Assembly (NCBI RefSeq): GCF_014207375.1
Contig: NZ_JACHEE010000006.1
Location: 62,001 to 126,000 of the forward strand
Length of the DNA stretch: 64,000 nt
Reading direction: 5' to 3'
Origin: Arthrobacter sp. AZCC_0090
GTDB taxonomy: Bacteria > Actinomycetota > Actinomycetes > Actinomycetales > Micrococcaceae
Below, piece after piece: positions 1 through 9,629 of this stretch. The notes beneath the pieces are model-generated. The model worked only from the letters and a program-made list of their open reading frames with translations. It was not told the DNA's origin and searched no databases. How positions within the stretch are numbered: the stretch's first letter is position 1; each line of letters starts with the position of its first letter. Made by a program: the position numbers and the translations under genes.

Positions 1-950
1 ACATGGTCTTCGTCACCGCAGGCGAAGGCGGCGGCACCGGAACCGGCGGCGCCCCCGTCGTGGCCCGGATCGCACGCTCGCTCGGCGCCCTGACTATCGG
101 TGTCGTCACGCGACCGTTCACCTTCGAAGGCCGCCGGCGCGCCGGTTCGGCCGAGGCTGGCATCGACGCGTTGCGCGACGAGGTCGATACCCTCATCGTG
201 ATCCCCAACGATCGTCTCCTCTCCATCAGCGACCGCAACGTCTCCGTCCTGGACGCTTTCCGTTCCGCTGACCAAGTGCTCCTGTCCGGTGTCCAGGGCA
301 TCACGGACCTCATTACCACCCCCGGCCTGATCAACCTCGACTTCGCCGACGTCAAGTCCGTCATGCAGGGCGCCGGCTCCGCCCTCATGGGCATCGGCTC
401 GGCACGCGGTGAAGACCGCGCTGTCAAGGCCGCTGAGCTCGCTATTGCCTCACCCCTGCTGGAAGCGTCGATCGACGGCGCCCACGGCGTGCTGCTCTCC
501 ATTCAGGGCGGCTCGGACCTTGGTCTGTTTGAAATCAACGAAGCAGCGAGGCTTGTGCAGGAAGTCGCCCACCCAGAGGCCAATATCATCTTCGGTGCCG
601 TCATTGACGACGCCCTGGGTGACGAAGCGCGCGTTACGGTTATCGCCGCGGGCTTCGACGACGTCAAGGCCACTTCGCCGTCCATGAACCAGCCGGCGGC
701 CCAGCAGCCGGGCCAGCACCTGGACCCTCCGGCTCAGGACCGTCCCGCAGCACCTTCGGCGGCTCCGGCCTACTCCGCGCCGCAACACGTTTCTGCCGGC
801 GTCGGCGCTTCCGGCTTGAGTAACTGGGGCCAGCAGCGCTCGGCTTTGCCGGCTGACTCGGGCTTCGACGTGGACCTTCCGGCCGTCGTAGAACCGGACC
901 TCTCAGGCAGCCGTACCGACGACCTCGACGTTCCGGACTTCCTGAAGTAG
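1..950 (+). CDS. ftsZ: Cell division protein FtsZ, 5'-truncated by window edge
   Basis: This is the tubulin-like GTPase that polymerises into the Z ring at midcell. The reading frame is open at the left edge, so the N-terminus lies outside; 315 residues are visible from the first in-frame ATG at position 3, which is an internal Met. The tubulin signature GGGTGTG is at visible residues 9-15 and the T7 synergy loop ([10 protein letters not shown]) at about 114-123. A Pro/Ala/Gln-rich linker follows, then the conserved C-terminal peptide DVPDFLK that docks SepF and other Z-ring tethers. pgeF follows after 38 bp, and sepF and divIVA lie just downstream, the usual actinobacterial order at the end of the division cluster. 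Confidence 0.97.
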   Translation, partial: MVFVTAGEGGGTGTGGAPVVARIARSLGALTIGVVTRPFTFEGRRRAGSAEAGIDALRDEVDTLIVIPNDRLLSISDRNVSVLDAFRSADQVLLSGVQGITDLITTPGLINLDFADVKSVMQGAGSALMGIGSARGEDRAVKAAELAIASPLLEASIDGAHGVLLSIQGGSDLGLFEINEAARLVQEVAHPEANIIFGAVIDDALGDEARVTVIAAGFDDVKATSPSMNQPAAQQPGQHLDPPAQDRPAAPSAAPAYSAPQHVSAGVGASGLSNWGQQRSALPADSGFDVDLPAVVEPDLSGSRTDDLDVPDFLK

Positions 951-988
951 CCGATCCATATCAAGCCATTCAGGAGAGTCAGTCAGTA

Positions 989-1699
989 GTGTTTTGGTGG
1001 CGAAAAGAAGTGCGACCAGGAGTTTCGGTCGCCTTCTCCGATAGCAATGCGGGCAACCTTGCACTGCACGTGGCGGACAATCCTGAGGATGTCATGGTGC
1101 GCCGATCCCGGTTGGAAACAGCGGCGGGGCTCGGCGAACGGCATTTCCAATACATGAACCAGGTCCACGGAATAGCCGTCGAATTCATCACCGGGCACGG
1201 TGACGGTCCAACGGCGGACGCCATGGTGTCCAGGGGGCAACCACTTGCGGTTATGGTGGCAGACTGTGTCCCGATCGTGCTGTTGGGCGAGGGGCTGGGC
1301 AGTACGACGCCCGTTTTGGCGGTAGCCCACGCCGGCCGCGCCGGCGTTGTTGCGGACATCGTTTCGGCCACGGTCACTGAAATGCGGAGCCACGGCGCAA
1401 CGGCCATCAGTGCCTGGCTCGGTCCTTCCATCTGCGGCGAATGCTACGAAGTTCCCGGTCAATTGCGTGCGGAAGTGGCGGCTGTTGTGCCGGAGACCTG
1501 GGCCACTACCAGGTGGGGTAGGCCCGCGTTGCACCTGCCGGCCGGCGTGCGGGCCCAGCTGGAGGCGCTGGGCGTCACGGTCGAGTATTCGGGGGAGTGC
1601 ACGCTGGAGACCGCGCAGCTCTACTCGTACCGGCGCAATCAGCAAACCGGCCGCTTTGCGGGATTGGTGTGGACTCATGAGCGAGGCGTGGTCGCATGA
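989..1699 (+). CDS. pgeF: Peptidoglycan editing factor PgeF (YfiH/laccase-domain family)
   Basis: The protein has 236 residues and a GTG start, with AGGAG 12 nt upstream. Members of this family were long called polyphenol oxidases; PgeF is now known to remove peptidoglycan precursors carrying Ser in place of L-Ala. The three predicted metal ligands of the family are visible: His60 in NQVHG, Cys93 in ADCVPIV and His114 in AHAGRAG. The stop overlaps the yggS start by 4 nt (ATGA), so the two are probably translationally coupled. The place between ftsZ and yggS is standard for Gram-positive bacteria and fits a wall-quality role alongside division. Confidence 0.9.
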   Translation: MFWWRKEVRPGVSVAFSDSNAGNLALHVADNPEDVMVRRSRLETAAGLGERHFQYMNQVHGIAVEFITGHGDGPTADAMVSRGQPLAVMVADCVPIVLLGEGLGSTTPVLAVAHAGRAGVVADIVSATVTEMRSHGATAISAWLGPSICGECYEVPGQLRAEVAAVVPETWATTRWGRPALHLPAGVRAQLEALGVTVEYSGECTLETAQLYSYRRNQQTGRFAGLVWTHERGVVA

Positions 1700-2445
1700 G
1701 TGAGGACTTCCCGGCAGCGGAAGGCGCCGCGGGCGATCCACGGACCGCCGAGCTGCGCGATCGGCTCGCCGCGGTCCGTCGGCGGATTTCCGCGGCAACC
1801 CGTGCGGCTGGGCGCGGCGAGGAGCCACAGCTGATCGTCGTCAGCAAGTTCCATCCAGCAGCGGACGTCGCCCGGCTCGTTGCCCTCGGAGTGACCGACG
1901 TCGGTGAAAACCGCGACCAAGAGGCGGCCGCGAAGGCCGCGGAACTTGCCGGACTCGCCTTGCGTTGGCACTTCATCGGTCAATTGCAAAGCAACAAAGC
2001 CAAGTCCGTGGCGAAGTACGCGTTTTCTGTCCAGTCGATTGACCGTCCGCAGCTCGCTGAGGCCTTGGCCAAGGCTGTTGCACGGCAGCAGGACGAGTCC
2101 GGCAGGCCGGACCTTCATTGCTACATCCAGGTGAGTCTTGAGGACGACGCCGGTGCCCATCGCGGCGGCGCCGCTCCTGCCGACATCGAGCGCCTTGCCG
2201 AATCGATCGCCATCGCCTCCGGGTTGCGTCTGGCCGGCGTGATGGCCGTTGCTCCCCTCGGAGCGCCTCCCGAGGAGGCTTTTGAGAAGCTCGCCGCGAT
2301 TTCAAGGGATCTGCGGGGAGTACATCCGGAGGCTGTGGGGATCTCAGCCGGGATGAGCCAGGACCTCGAAGCTGCCGTCCAATTCGGTGCGACACACCTG
2401 CGAATTGGTTCGGATATTCTCGGTTCGCGTCCGCGGGTGGGGTAG
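1696..2445 (+). CDS. YggS-family pyridoxal phosphate homeostasis protein
   Basis: This 249-residue single-domain TIM-barrel protein is of the YggS/PROSC (PLPBP) family. It binds pyridoxal 5'-phosphate without known enzymatic activity and buffers PLP and amino-acid pools. The PLP-binding lysine is Lys51 in VVSKFHP. The family motifs GENRDQE and WHFIGQLQSNKAK follow, and the C-terminal phosphate-binding region (GATHLRIGSDILG) is intact. Translation is coupled to pgeF through the ATGA overlap. The gene lies upstream of sepF, as in Streptomyces and mycobacteria. An N-terminal extension of about 15 residues precedes the usual start of the fold. Confidence 0.92.
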   Translation: MSEDFPAAEGAAGDPRTAELRDRLAAVRRRISAATRAAGRGEEPQLIVVSKFHPAADVARLVALGVTDVGENRDQEAAAKAAELAGLALRWHFIGQLQSNKAKSVAKYAFSVQSIDRPQLAEALAKAVARQQDESGRPDLHCYIQVSLEDDAGAHRGGAAPADIERLAESIAIASGLRLAGVMAVAPLGAPPEEAFEKLAAISRDLRGVHPEAVGISAGMSQDLEAAVQFGATHLRIGSDILGSRPRVG

Positions 2446-2533
2446 CGTCAAAGTATTGGAAGCGACGGGCCGGGATTTCAGCTATGTCAAGTCATAGGCG
2501 GCCCGCCCACTGCAGACACGATAGGAGTCCAGC

Positions 2534-3064
2534 ATGGCTGGCGCACTGCGCAAGACAATGGTTTATCTTGGGCTCGCCGATGGCGATGAACACTACGAGT
2601 CTGAGCAGCACGTGCAGCACACGGACGAGGACCGGTCTGTTGACCATCATCGCGAAGAGCGCCGCGCCCCTGCACCTGTACGTGAAGTAGTTCGTGAAGT
2701 CCCCCCTGTCGCCGAAGAGGAATACCGCGCACCTGTGACACCTATCAAGCGTGCGGCATCGAGCCGCGAAGACGCCTCCGGACTGAGGCAGATCACCACC
2801 GTCCATCCCCGCTCCTACAACGACGCCAAGATCATCGGCGAAAGTTTCCGGGACGGCATCCCGGTGATCATGAACGTCACCGACATGGGTGAGGCAGATG
2901 CCAAGCGCCTTGTCGATTTTTCTGCCGGCCTTGTCTTCGGACTCCACGGCAGCATTGAGCGCGTCACCAACAAGGTTTTCCTGCTGTCGCCGTCGTACGT
3001 CGAAGTCCTCGGCGACGACAAGAAAGTCAGCGAAGCCCAGGCGACGTTCTTCAACCAGAGCTAG
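2534..3064 (+). CDS. sepF: Cell division protein SepF
   Basis: SepF (176 residues) binds the FtsZ C-terminal peptide and tethers the Z ring to the membrane. It begins with a short amphipathic-helix-like segment ([14 protein letters not shown]), the membrane anchor in this family. A charged, disordered linker runs to about residue 80. The conserved SepF core runs from about 90 to 170 and includes [16 protein letters not shown], the motif GIPVIMN and the glycine-rich FSAGLVFGL segment. A good Shine-Dalgarno (AGGAG, 6 nt spacing) supports the ATG. A perfect hairpin follows the stop. Confidence 0.95.
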   Translation: MAGALRKTMVYLGLADGDEHYESEQHVQHTDEDRSVDHHREERRAPAPVREVVREVPPVAEEEYRAPVTPIKRAASSREDASGLRQITTVHPRSYNDAKIIGESFRDGIPVIMNVTDMGEADAKRLVDFSAGLVFGLHGSIERVTNKVFLLSPSYVEVLGDDKKVSEAQATFFNQS

Positions 3065-3078
3065 CGCCAACAGCAATC

Positions 3079-3108
3079 GATGCCAGGCAGAGCGATCTGC
3101 CTGGCATC
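3079..3108 (+). terminator. Hairpin after sepF
   Basis: A perfect 13-bp inverted repeat with a GCGA loop lies 14 bp after the sepF stop. There is no clear T-tract, so it may be a partial terminator or an mRNA 3'-end stabiliser ahead of yggT. Confidence 0.6.
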
Positions 3109-3168
3109 TGTGTTGCAATAGAGGGACTGACCGAGAAAAGTGGCGAACTAGGAGATCTGAGCTAACCC

Positions 3169-3456
3169 GTGGGCATAGTTTTCGGCCTTTTGTACATTGC
3201 ACTGATGCTGTTCCTGGTCACCCTCATTGTCAGGCTCGTCTTTGATCTGGTGCAGATGTTCGCGCGCCAGTGGCGCCCCCGTGGCGCTGCCCTGGTGGCC
3301 GCGCACGTGGTCTACTCCGTGACTGATCCGCCTCTGAAGCGGATTCGCCGGCTTATCCCACCCCTGCAGCTCGGTGGGGTTTCCCTTGACCTGGCATTTC
3401 TGATCGTGTTTATTGTCGTCAGCATCGCGATGGGATTCGTCTACACGCTGGCGTAG
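3169..3456 (+). CDS. YggT family membrane protein
   Basis: This 95-residue protein has two transmembrane segments, at about residues 3-25 and 70-93, joined by an Arg-rich loop with the family's DPPLKRIRRLIPP segment (in this family the loop follows TM1 and precedes TM2). YggT proteins are commonly encoded between sepF and divIVA in Gram-positive bacteria. The function is not settled; roles in osmotic adaptation or division have been proposed. The start is GTG, with GGAGA about 13 nt upstream, which is rather distant. No other in-frame start would retain TM1. Confidence 0.85.
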   Translation: MGIVFGLLYIALMLFLVTLIVRLVFDLVQMFARQWRPRGAALVAAHVVYSVTDPPLKRIRRLIPPLQLGGVSLDLAFLIVFIVVSIAMGFVYTLA

Positions 3457-3530
3457 CTTTTCCGCAGGCCATTGCCGGCGATCTTTTTGCTCGGCGGTGT
3501 GCTGCAATCCTCCGATCCAACACGATGGTG

Positions 3531-3558
3531 TTGAATTGGGGGAATCAGATGATATTTA
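3531..3558 (+). promoter_or_regulatory. Possible sigma-70-type promoter for divIVA
   Basis: TTGAAT (3531-3536), a 16-nt spacer and TATTTA (3553-3558) lie about 60 bp upstream of the divIVA start, in a gap of 163 bp after yggT. This fits divIVA being expressed apart from the rest of the cluster. Confidence 0.4.
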
Positions 3559-3619
3559 GGTACCGTAGTTTTGAACGGCCGGAAGGCCTACTGACTAACT
3601 AGACCAACGAGGTGACCAG

Positions 3620-4312
3620 ATGGCTTTGACGCCAGAAGACGTTGTCAACAAGCGCTTTCAGCCGACCAAGTTCCGCGAAGGCTACGACCAGGACGAGGTC
3701 GATGACTTTCTCGACGAAATCGTCGTCGAGCTGAGGCGTTTGAACCAAGAGAACGACGAGCTGCGCAAGAAGCTCGCCGAAGGCGGAAACCCGGTTCCCG
3801 CCAGCGCAGTATCGGCACCCGTGGTCGAGAAAGTGCCTGCACCGGTTAAGGCCGACAAGGACGCTCAGGCCAAGGCAGAAGCCGAAGCGAAGGCAGCCGA
3901 GGCTGACAAGAAGAAGGAACCGGTCGCGGCCGTTCCTGCCGCTCCGGCCCCTGCAGGGATCGCTGCTGTCGGCTCTCCCTCCGCCGAGTCCGCAGCCGGC
4001 CTGCTTGCCATGGCGCAGCAGATGCACGACAAGCACGTGGCCGACGGTGAGCAGCAGAAGGAAAAGATCATTGCCGAGGCGCAGATCGAAGCTTCCAGCC
4101 TTGTCAACGACGCGCAGGACAAGTCCCGCAAGATCCTCGGCGCCCTTGAGCAGCAGCGCTCTGTTCTCGAACGCAAGGTGGAGCAGCTTCGCGGCTTCGA
4201 GCGCGACTACCGCTCCCGCCTGAAGGCCTACATCGAAGGCCAACTGCGTGACTTGGACGCCCGCGGCTCCGTTGCGGCTCCCGAGGTTGGCGAAGCCGCC
4301 GCAGAGGTCTAG
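3620..4312 (+). CDS. divIVA: DivIVA/Wag31 polar growth scaffold
   Basis: This 230-residue coiled-coil protein senses negative membrane curvature and organises polar or septal wall synthesis in actinobacteria. The N-terminal membrane-binding domain is visible at residues 1-55 (LTPEDVVNKRFQ, then GYDQDEVDDFLDEI), and the first coiled coil follows (about 30-55). A long Ala/Lys/Glu/Pro-rich linker (about 60-130) precedes a second coiled coil (about 130-205). The start is supported by GAGGTGA a few nt upstream. A hairpin follows the stop, before lspA. Confidence 0.95.
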   Translation: MALTPEDVVNKRFQPTKFREGYDQDEVDDFLDEIVVELRRLNQENDELRKKLAEGGNPVPASAVSAPVVEKVPAPVKADKDAQAKAEAEAKAAEADKKKEPVAAVPAAPAPAGIAAVGSPSAESAAGLLAMAQQMHDKHVADGEQQKEKIIAEAQIEASSLVNDAQDKSRKILGALEQQRSVLERKVEQLRGFERDYRSRLKAYIEGQLRDLDARGSVAAPEVGEAAAEV

Positions 4313-4323
4313 CAAGTATTCTG

Positions 4324-4360
4324 AAAGCCGGTGGCTGGGGATTCCTCGGCCGCCGGCTTT
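4324..4360 (+). terminator. Hairpin after divIVA
   Basis: A 12-bp stem (AAAGCCGGTGGC pairing with GCCGCCGGCTTT, one G-U pair) and a 13-nt loop begin 12 bp after the divIVA stop. There is no long T-tract. Confidence 0.55.
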
Positions 4361-4405
4361 CGCGTGTTAAGGCACCAGAAGCCACGGTTACCGAATGAAA
4401 GTACT

Positions 4406-5017
4406 ATGAGCGACGAACAAAATGACGGCACCACGGAGCCGCTCCGCACCAAAGTCCACACGTGGCGCCCCGCATTGCTCTGGGTTTTCGCAGGCTTCGC
4501 CGTCTTCGCGTACGCCTTCGATCAGCTGACCAAGCTCTGGGTCACCAGCACCATGGTTGAAGGCGAACGGACCCCCGTGCTGCCTCCGTTGCTGCATTGG
4601 TACTACATCCGCAACTCCGGGGCGGCCTTCTCGATCGGCGAAAATGTCACGTGGGTCTTCACGATCGTCATGGCTGCCGTGTCCGTAGCGATCTTGTTCC
4701 AGTTGCGTCGCTTGGGATCCGCCTGGTGGGCCCTTGCCCTCGGATTGCTCTTGGGTGGGGCGCTTGGAAACCTCACGGACCGGCTCTTCCGCGAGCCCTC
4801 TTTTGCCATGGGCCACGTAGTGGACTTCATCCAACTGCCCAACTTCGCTATTTTCAACATCGCCGACTCAGCGGTGGTTTCCGGCGTCGTGATCATCTGC
4901 TTGCTGACCCTGCGGGGGATCGGCCTGGATGGCTCCCGCCAGCACTCCTCCGGATCCCGCGCTACCACGCCGGATGAAGCTGCCACACCGGATCGTGAGG
5001 AGTCGGGCGATGTCTGA
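4406..5017 (+). CDS. lspA: Lipoprotein signal peptidase (signal peptidase II)
   Basis: LspA is the membrane aspartyl protease that cleaves prolipoprotein signal peptides before the lipid-modified cysteine. I chose the ATG at 4406 (203 residues): an in-frame ATG 75 nt upstream falls inside the divIVA terminator hairpin and adds no hydrophobic sequence. Four transmembrane segments are visible. Family motifs are NSGAAF (about 70-75), GNLTDR (121-126), the catalytic Asp140 in VVDFIQ and the catalytic Asp154 in FNIADS. The C-terminal tail is hydrophilic. The stop overlaps the rluD-like start by 8 nt, a lipoprotein peptidase/pseudouridine synthase pairing seen in many bacteria. Confidence 0.93.
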   Translation: MSDEQNDGTTEPLRTKVHTWRPALLWVFAGFAVFAYAFDQLTKLWVTSTMVEGERTPVLPPLLHWYYIRNSGAAFSIGENVTWVFTIVMAAVSVAILFQLRRLGSAWWALALGLLLGGALGNLTDRLFREPSFAMGHVVDFIQLPNFAIFNIADSAVVSGVVIICLLTLRGIGLDGSRQHSSGSRATTPDEAATPDREESGDV

Positions 5018-5954
5018 GCAATTCGTGGTGCCCGAAGAGCTGGGTGGGGCCAGGGCAGACGCCGGACTGGCGAAACTCATGGATATCTCCCGTTCTGCGG
5101 CTGCTTTGCTGATCGCCGAGGGCAACGTGACCGTCTCCGCGAGTGCGGCGGGCAAATCGGCCGCAGTGGGTAAGTCGGCGAAGCTCCTTGCGGGGTCCGT
5201 GCTGGAAGTCACCGTTCCCGAACGCCGGGATCCCTTGGAAGTCGTGGAGGAAGTCGTGGAAGGCCTGAAGATCCTGTTGGACGATGAGGACTTCGTTGTC
5301 ATCGACAAACCTGTTGGCGTGGCTGCGCATCCGTCGCCGGGGTGGGTTGGCCCTACCGTGGTCGGTGGCCTCGCTGGTGCCGGATACCGGATCTCCACCT
5401 CCGGTGCGCCTGAACGGGCCGGGATCGTCCACCGTCTCGATGTGGGGACGTCAGGCGTGATGGTGGTGGCGAAGACCGAACATGCTTACACGGTGCTCAA
5501 GAGGGCCTTCAAGGAACGCACGGTGGACAAGGTCTATCATGCTGTCGTTCAGGGCCTGCCGGACCCGCTGGAGGGCACTATCGACGCGCCCATCGGGCGT
5601 CACCCGGGGCATGACTGGCGCTTTGCGGTGATCGAAGATGGCCGTCCCTCGGTGACCCACTACGAAGTCCTCGAGGCTTATGGCAAGGCGACCCTCGTGG
5701 AAATTCACCTTGAGACCGGCAGGACACACCAGATCAGGGTTCATTTCTCGGCCCTCCGGCATCCCTGTGCGGGCGATCTGACCTATGGAGCGGATCCGCG
5801 CCTGGCCGCAAATCTAGGACTTACCCGGCAGTGGCTGCATGCGCGCCAGCTTGGCTTCAACCACCCCCGTACTGGCGAATGGGTGGAAGTCACCAGCCAG
5901 TACCCGGAAGACCTCCAGTACGCGCTGGAGCTTCTCGAAAGCGGCAACGCATAG
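5010..5954 (+). CDS. RluA/RluD family 23S rRNA pseudouridine synthase
   Basis: This 314-residue enzyme isomerises specific uridines in large-subunit rRNA to pseudouridine. An N-terminal S4 RNA-binding domain (about residues 8-75) precedes the RluA catalytic domain. The catalytic aspartate is Asp144 in HRLDVGTSG. The later family motifs [10 protein letters not shown] and [11 protein letters not shown] are intact. The start at 5010 is supported by GTGAGGAG 7-14 nt upstream and overlaps the end of lspA, so translation is probably coupled. The closest family is RluD, but the target uridines cannot be read from sequence. Confidence 0.9.
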   Translation: MSEQFVVPEELGGARADAGLAKLMDISRSAAALLIAEGNVTVSASAAGKSAAVGKSAKLLAGSVLEVTVPERRDPLEVVEEVVEGLKILLDDEDFVVIDKPVGVAAHPSPGWVGPTVVGGLAGAGYRISTSGAPERAGIVHRLDVGTSGVMVVAKTEHAYTVLKRAFKERTVDKVYHAVVQGLPDPLEGTIDAPIGRHPGHDWRFAVIEDGRPSVTHYEVLEAYGKATLVEIHLETGRTHQIRVHFSALRHPCAGDLTYGADPRLAANLGLTRQWLHARQLGFNHPRTGEWVEVTSQYPEDLQYALELLESGNA

Positions 5955-5989
5955 GGAGAATTCTGCTCCATTCGAGTGACCCCTGCCGG

Positions 5990-5995
5990 TAGACT
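5990..5995 (+). promoter_or_regulatory. -10 element for leaderless dnaE
   Basis: TAGACT lies 6 nt before the GTG at 6002, and there is no Shine-Dalgarno. The predicted transcription start falls on or next to the GTG. No convincing -35 is seen. Confidence 0.5.
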
Positions 5996-6001
5996 GTCGT
6001 G

Positions 6002-9000
6002 GTGACTTCCAGCAATGACTCGTTCGTCCATCTGCACACCCACACCGAATACTCCATGCTGGATGGTGCGGCCCGTCTCACCGAGTTGTTCGATGAGACC
6101 GAGCGGCTGGGGATGCCTGCGCTTGCCACCACGGACCACGGTTACCTGTTCGGTGCCTTCGATTTCTGGAAGAAGGCCACCGACAAGGGCATCAAGCCGA
6201 TCATCGGCGTCGAGGCTTATGTCACCCCGGGGACGGCGCGCGGGGACAAAGAGCGCGTCCGCTGGGGCGAGGAGAGCCAGCGCAAGGATGACGTCTCCGG
6301 TGGTGGCTCCTACACCCATATGACGCTGCTGAGCTACAACAACGTCGGCATGCGCAATCTGTTCCGGGCATCCTCGATTGCTTCCCTCGACTCGGTGTTC
6401 GGGAAATGGCCCCGGTTGGACCGCGAGCTGCTGAACACCTATTCCGAGGGCCTGATCGCCACCACCGGGTGCCCTTCCGGCGAGGTCCAGACCCGGCTTC
6501 GGTTGGGGCAATACCGCGAGGCCCTCGCGGCGGCTTCTGAGTTCCGTGACATCTTCGGTGCGGAAAACTACTTCTGCGAGCTAATGGACCACGGCCTGGA
6601 CATTGAGCGGCGGGTCACGGGCGACCTGTTGCGGTTGGCCAAGGAACTGAAGCTCCCATTGGTGGCCACCAACGATCTCCACTACACGCATGAGCATGAC
6701 GCCAAGGCGCACGAGGCCTTGTTGGCCATCCAATCGGGTTCCACCCTGTTGGAGCCGACCTATGACAACGGCGGCTCCCGATTTGCCTTCTCCGGCAGCG
6801 GTTACTACTTGAAGTCACCGCAAGAGATGCGTGAGTTGTTCCGTGATCATCCCGAAGCGTGCGACAACACCCTGCTGATCGCGGAGCGCTGTGAGGTGTC
6901 CTTCAACACGGGGGCCAACTACATGCCTCGTTTCCCTTGCCCGCCGGGCGAGGACGAGACGTCGTGGCTGGTCAAGGAAGTGGCAACCGGGCTCGATTAC
7001 CGCTATCCCAAGGGCGTCCCGGACAAGGTACGCAAGCAGGCCGACTATGAGCTTGACGTCATCACGTCCATGGGGTTCCCGGGGTACTTCCTGGTGGTGG
7101 CCGACTTCATCAACTGGGCCAAGAACAACGGCATCCGGGTGGGCCCGGGCCGTGGTTCCGGTGCTGGCTCCATGGTGGCGTATGCCATGCGTATCACCGA
7201 CCTCGATCCCCTTGAGCACGGCTTGATTTTCGAGCGTTTCCTCAACCCGGACCGCGTGTCCATGCCTGACTTCGACGTCGACTTCGATGATCGCCGCCGC
7301 TCCGAGGTCATCGACTATGTCACCCGGAAGTACGGCGACGAACGCGTCGCGATGATTGTCACCTATGGCACCATCAAGACCAAGCAGGCGCTCAAGGACT
7401 CCTCCCGCGTGCTCGGGTACCCGTTCAGCATGGGTGAACAGCTCACCAAGGCCTTGCCGCCGGCTGTGATGGCCAAGGACATCCCGCTCGCGGACATCCA
7501 GAACCCGGAGGCCAAGCGCTATGGCGAGGCCGGGGACTTCCGCCAGCTCATCAGCACGGACCCCGAGGCTGCCAAGGTCTTCGAGACCGCACTGGGCATC
7601 GAAGGACTGAAACGCCAGTGGGGCGTGCACGCCGCCGGCGTCATTATGTCTTCGGACCCCATCATCGACGTCATCCCTGTCATGCGCCGTATCCAGGACG
7701 GCCAGGTCATCACGCAGTTCGATTACCCGACGTCCGAGGGCCTTGGGCTGATCAAGATGGACTTCCTCGGCCTGAGGAACCTGACGATCATTTCCGACGC
7801 CCTGGAAAACATCAAGATGAACCGTGGAGTTGATCTTGACTTGGAGAACCTGGCGTTGGACGACGCCGCGTCGTATGAGCTGCTCGCGCGCGGTGACACT
7901 TTGGGGGTGTTCCAGCTCGACGGCGGGCCCATGCGGTCCCTGCTCAAGCTCATGAAGCCTGACAACTTCGAAGACATCTCCGCCGTGTTGGCTCTGTACC
8001 GGCCGGGTCCCATGGGCGCCAATGCGCACACCGATTACGCCCTCCGAAAGAACAAGATCCAAGAAGTCATTCCCATCCACCCGGAGCTCGCGGAGCCGCT
8101 GGAGGACATCTTGGGCGGTACCTTCGGCCTGATCGTGTATCAGGAGCAGGTCATGGCCGTGGCCCAGAAGCTGGCAGGCTATTCACTTGGCCAAGCCGAT
8201 ATCCTGCGCCGTGCAATGGGCAAGAAGAAGAAATCCGAGCTGGACAAGCAGTTCGCCGGATTCTCCCAAGGCATGCAGGACAACGGCTATTCCATGGCGG
8301 CCGTGAAGACTCTCTGGGACATCCTGCTGCCGTTTTCGGACTACGCCTTCAACAAGGCGCACTCGGCCGCGTACGGGGTCATCTCCTACTGGACTGCGTA
8401 CCTGAAGGCCCACTACGCCCCGGAATACATGGCAGCCCTGCTCACCTCCGTGGGCGACGACAAGGACAAATCGGCGATCTACCTCAATGAATGCCGGCGC
8501 ATGGGCATTACGGTCCTGCCGCCGGACGTCAACGAGTCAAGCCTCAACTTCACCCCTGTCGGAACTGATATCCGCTTCGGGATGGGGGCCATCCGCAACG
8601 TTGGCGTCAACGTCGTGGAGGCCATGGTTGCGGCCCGGGCGAGCGAGGGCGCCTACACCTCCTTCAAGGATTTCCTCATGAAGGTGCCCGCGGTAGTCTG
8701 CAACAAGCGCACCATTGAATCCCTCATCAAGGCGGGCGCGTTCGACTCCCTTGGCCATCACCGCCGCGCGCTGGCGATGGTGCACGAAGAAGCGATCGAC
8801 TCCGTCATCACGCTCAAGCGCAATGAAGCGATTGGCCAGTTCGATCTCTTTGCTGGATTCGAGGACCAGGAGCCGGAGGCCTCCCTGAGCACGGAGATCC
8901 CGGACCTGCCGGAATGGGAGAAAAAGGACAAGCTCGCCTTTGAGCGGGACATGCTTGGGCTTTATGTCTCCGACCATCCATTGCAAGGGCTCGAGGGTGT

Positions 9001-9559
9001 CTTGAGCCAGCATGCCGAGCAGTCGATCACGTCGATTCTGGGAGAAGACGGACCGCACGACGGCGCCATCGTCACCATTGCGGGCATGATCACTTCGCTT
9101 AGCCGCAGGATCGCCAAGGCAAGCGGCAACGCCTACGCGAGGGCGGAGATCGAAGACCTGGGCGCTTCCATCGAGGTGATGTTCTTCGGCCAGGTCTACG
9201 GCCCTATCGCTTCGGTCCTCGCAGAGGACCTGATCGTCGTGGTCAAGGGCCGCCTGCAGCGGCGCGACGACGGTGCGGTCACCCTGAACTGCATGGAGCT
9301 CTCAGTACCGGATCTGAGCGAAAGCACCAACGGGCCGCTGGTCATCACGATGCCCACCTACAAGGCAACCGAGGCCGTAGTCACTGATCTTCGCGATGTC
9401 CTGAACACCCACCGGGGAAACTCCGAGGTCAGGCTCCATTTGCAGGGTGATTCCAAGGTCGAAGTGATGGGCTTGCCCGTGCACCTGCGGGTCAATCCCA
9501 CCCCATCCCTTTTCGGTGATCTCAAGGTTCTTCTTGGCCCGACCTGCTTGGACAGTTGA
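6002..9559 (+). CDS. dnaE: DNA polymerase III alpha subunit (DnaE)
   Basis: This is the replicative C-family polymerase, 1185 residues. I chose the second of two tandem GTG codons because a -10-like TAGACT lies 6 nt upstream; starting at 5999 adds only one residue. The PHP domain begins at once with HLHTHTEYSMLDG and keeps its metal-site motifs (TTDHGYLFG, GCPSGE, ATNDLHYTHEHD). The polymerase palm has GPGRGSGAGS near residue 380 and PDFDVDFDD near 421. The tau- and clamp-interacting C-terminal part has PFSDYAFNKAHSAAYG near 780, and an OB fold follows at about 1020-1100. An intact PHP site suggests intrinsic 3'-5' proofreading, as shown for mycobacterial DnaE1. Confidence 0.96.
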   Translation: MTSSNDSFVHLHTHTEYSMLDGAARLTELFDETERLGMPALATTDHGYLFGAFDFWKKATDKGIKPIIGVEAYVTPGTARGDKERVRWGEESQRKDDVSGGGSYTHMTLLSYNNVGMRNLFRASSIASLDSVFGKWPRLDRELLNTYSEGLIATTGCPSGEVQTRLRLGQYREALAAASEFRDIFGAENYFCELMDHGLDIERRVTGDLLRLAKELKLPLVATNDLHYTHEHDAKAHEALLAIQSGSTLLEPTYDNGGSRFAFSGSGYYLKSPQEMRELFRDHPEACDNTLLIAERCEVSFNTGANYMPRFPCPPGEDETSWLVKEVATGLDYRYPKGVPDKVRKQADYELDVITSMGFPGYFLVVADFINWAKNNGIRVGPGRGSGAGSMVAYAMRITDLDPLEHGLIFERFLNPDRVSMPDFDVDFDDRRRSEVIDYVTRKYGDERVAMIVTYGTIKTKQALKDSSRVLGYPFSMGEQLTKALPPAVMAKDIPLADIQNPEAKRYGEAGDFRQLISTDPEAAKVFETALGIEGLKRQWGVHAAGVIMSSDPIIDVIPVMRRIQDGQVITQFDYPTSEGLGLIKMDFLGLRNLTIISDALENIKMNRGVDLDLENLALDDAASYELLARGDTLGVFQLDGGPMRSLLKLMKPDNFEDISAVLALYRPGPMGANAHTDYALRKNKIQEVIPIHPELAEPLEDILGGTFGLIVYQEQVMAVAQKLAGYSLGQADILRRAMGKKKKSELDKQFAGFSQGMQDNGYSMAAVKTLWDILLPFSDYAFNKAHSAAYGVISYWTAYLKAHYAPEYMAALLTSVGDDKDKSAIYLNECRRMGITVLPPDVNESSLNFTPVGTDIRFGMGAIRNVGVNVVEAMVAARASEGAYTSFKDFLMKVPAVVCNKRTIESLIKAGAFDSLGHHRRALAMVHEEAIDSVITLKRNEAIGQFDLFAGFEDQEPEASLSTEIPDLPEWEKKDKLAFERDMLGLYVSDHPLQGLEGVLSQHAEQSITSILGEDGPHDGAIVTIAGMITSLSRRIAKASGNAYARAEIEDLGASIEVMFFGQVYGPIASVLAEDLIVVVKGRLQRRDDGAVTLNCMELSVPDLSESTNGPLVITMPTYKATEAVVTDLRDVLNTHRGNSEVRLHLQGDSKVEVMGLPVHLRVNPTPSLFGDLKVLLGPTCLDS

Positions 9560-9629
9560 TCGGGCGCGGCTACCTGAGCCAGCCGGCCGGTGACCGTCCG
9601 GCCCAGCCGGTGACGCTAGATTTCCTGCG

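Noticed and set aside
4331..4405. Upstream in-frame start for lspA at 4331
   Set aside because: The added 25 residues lie within and just after the divIVA terminator hairpin and show no family similarity.
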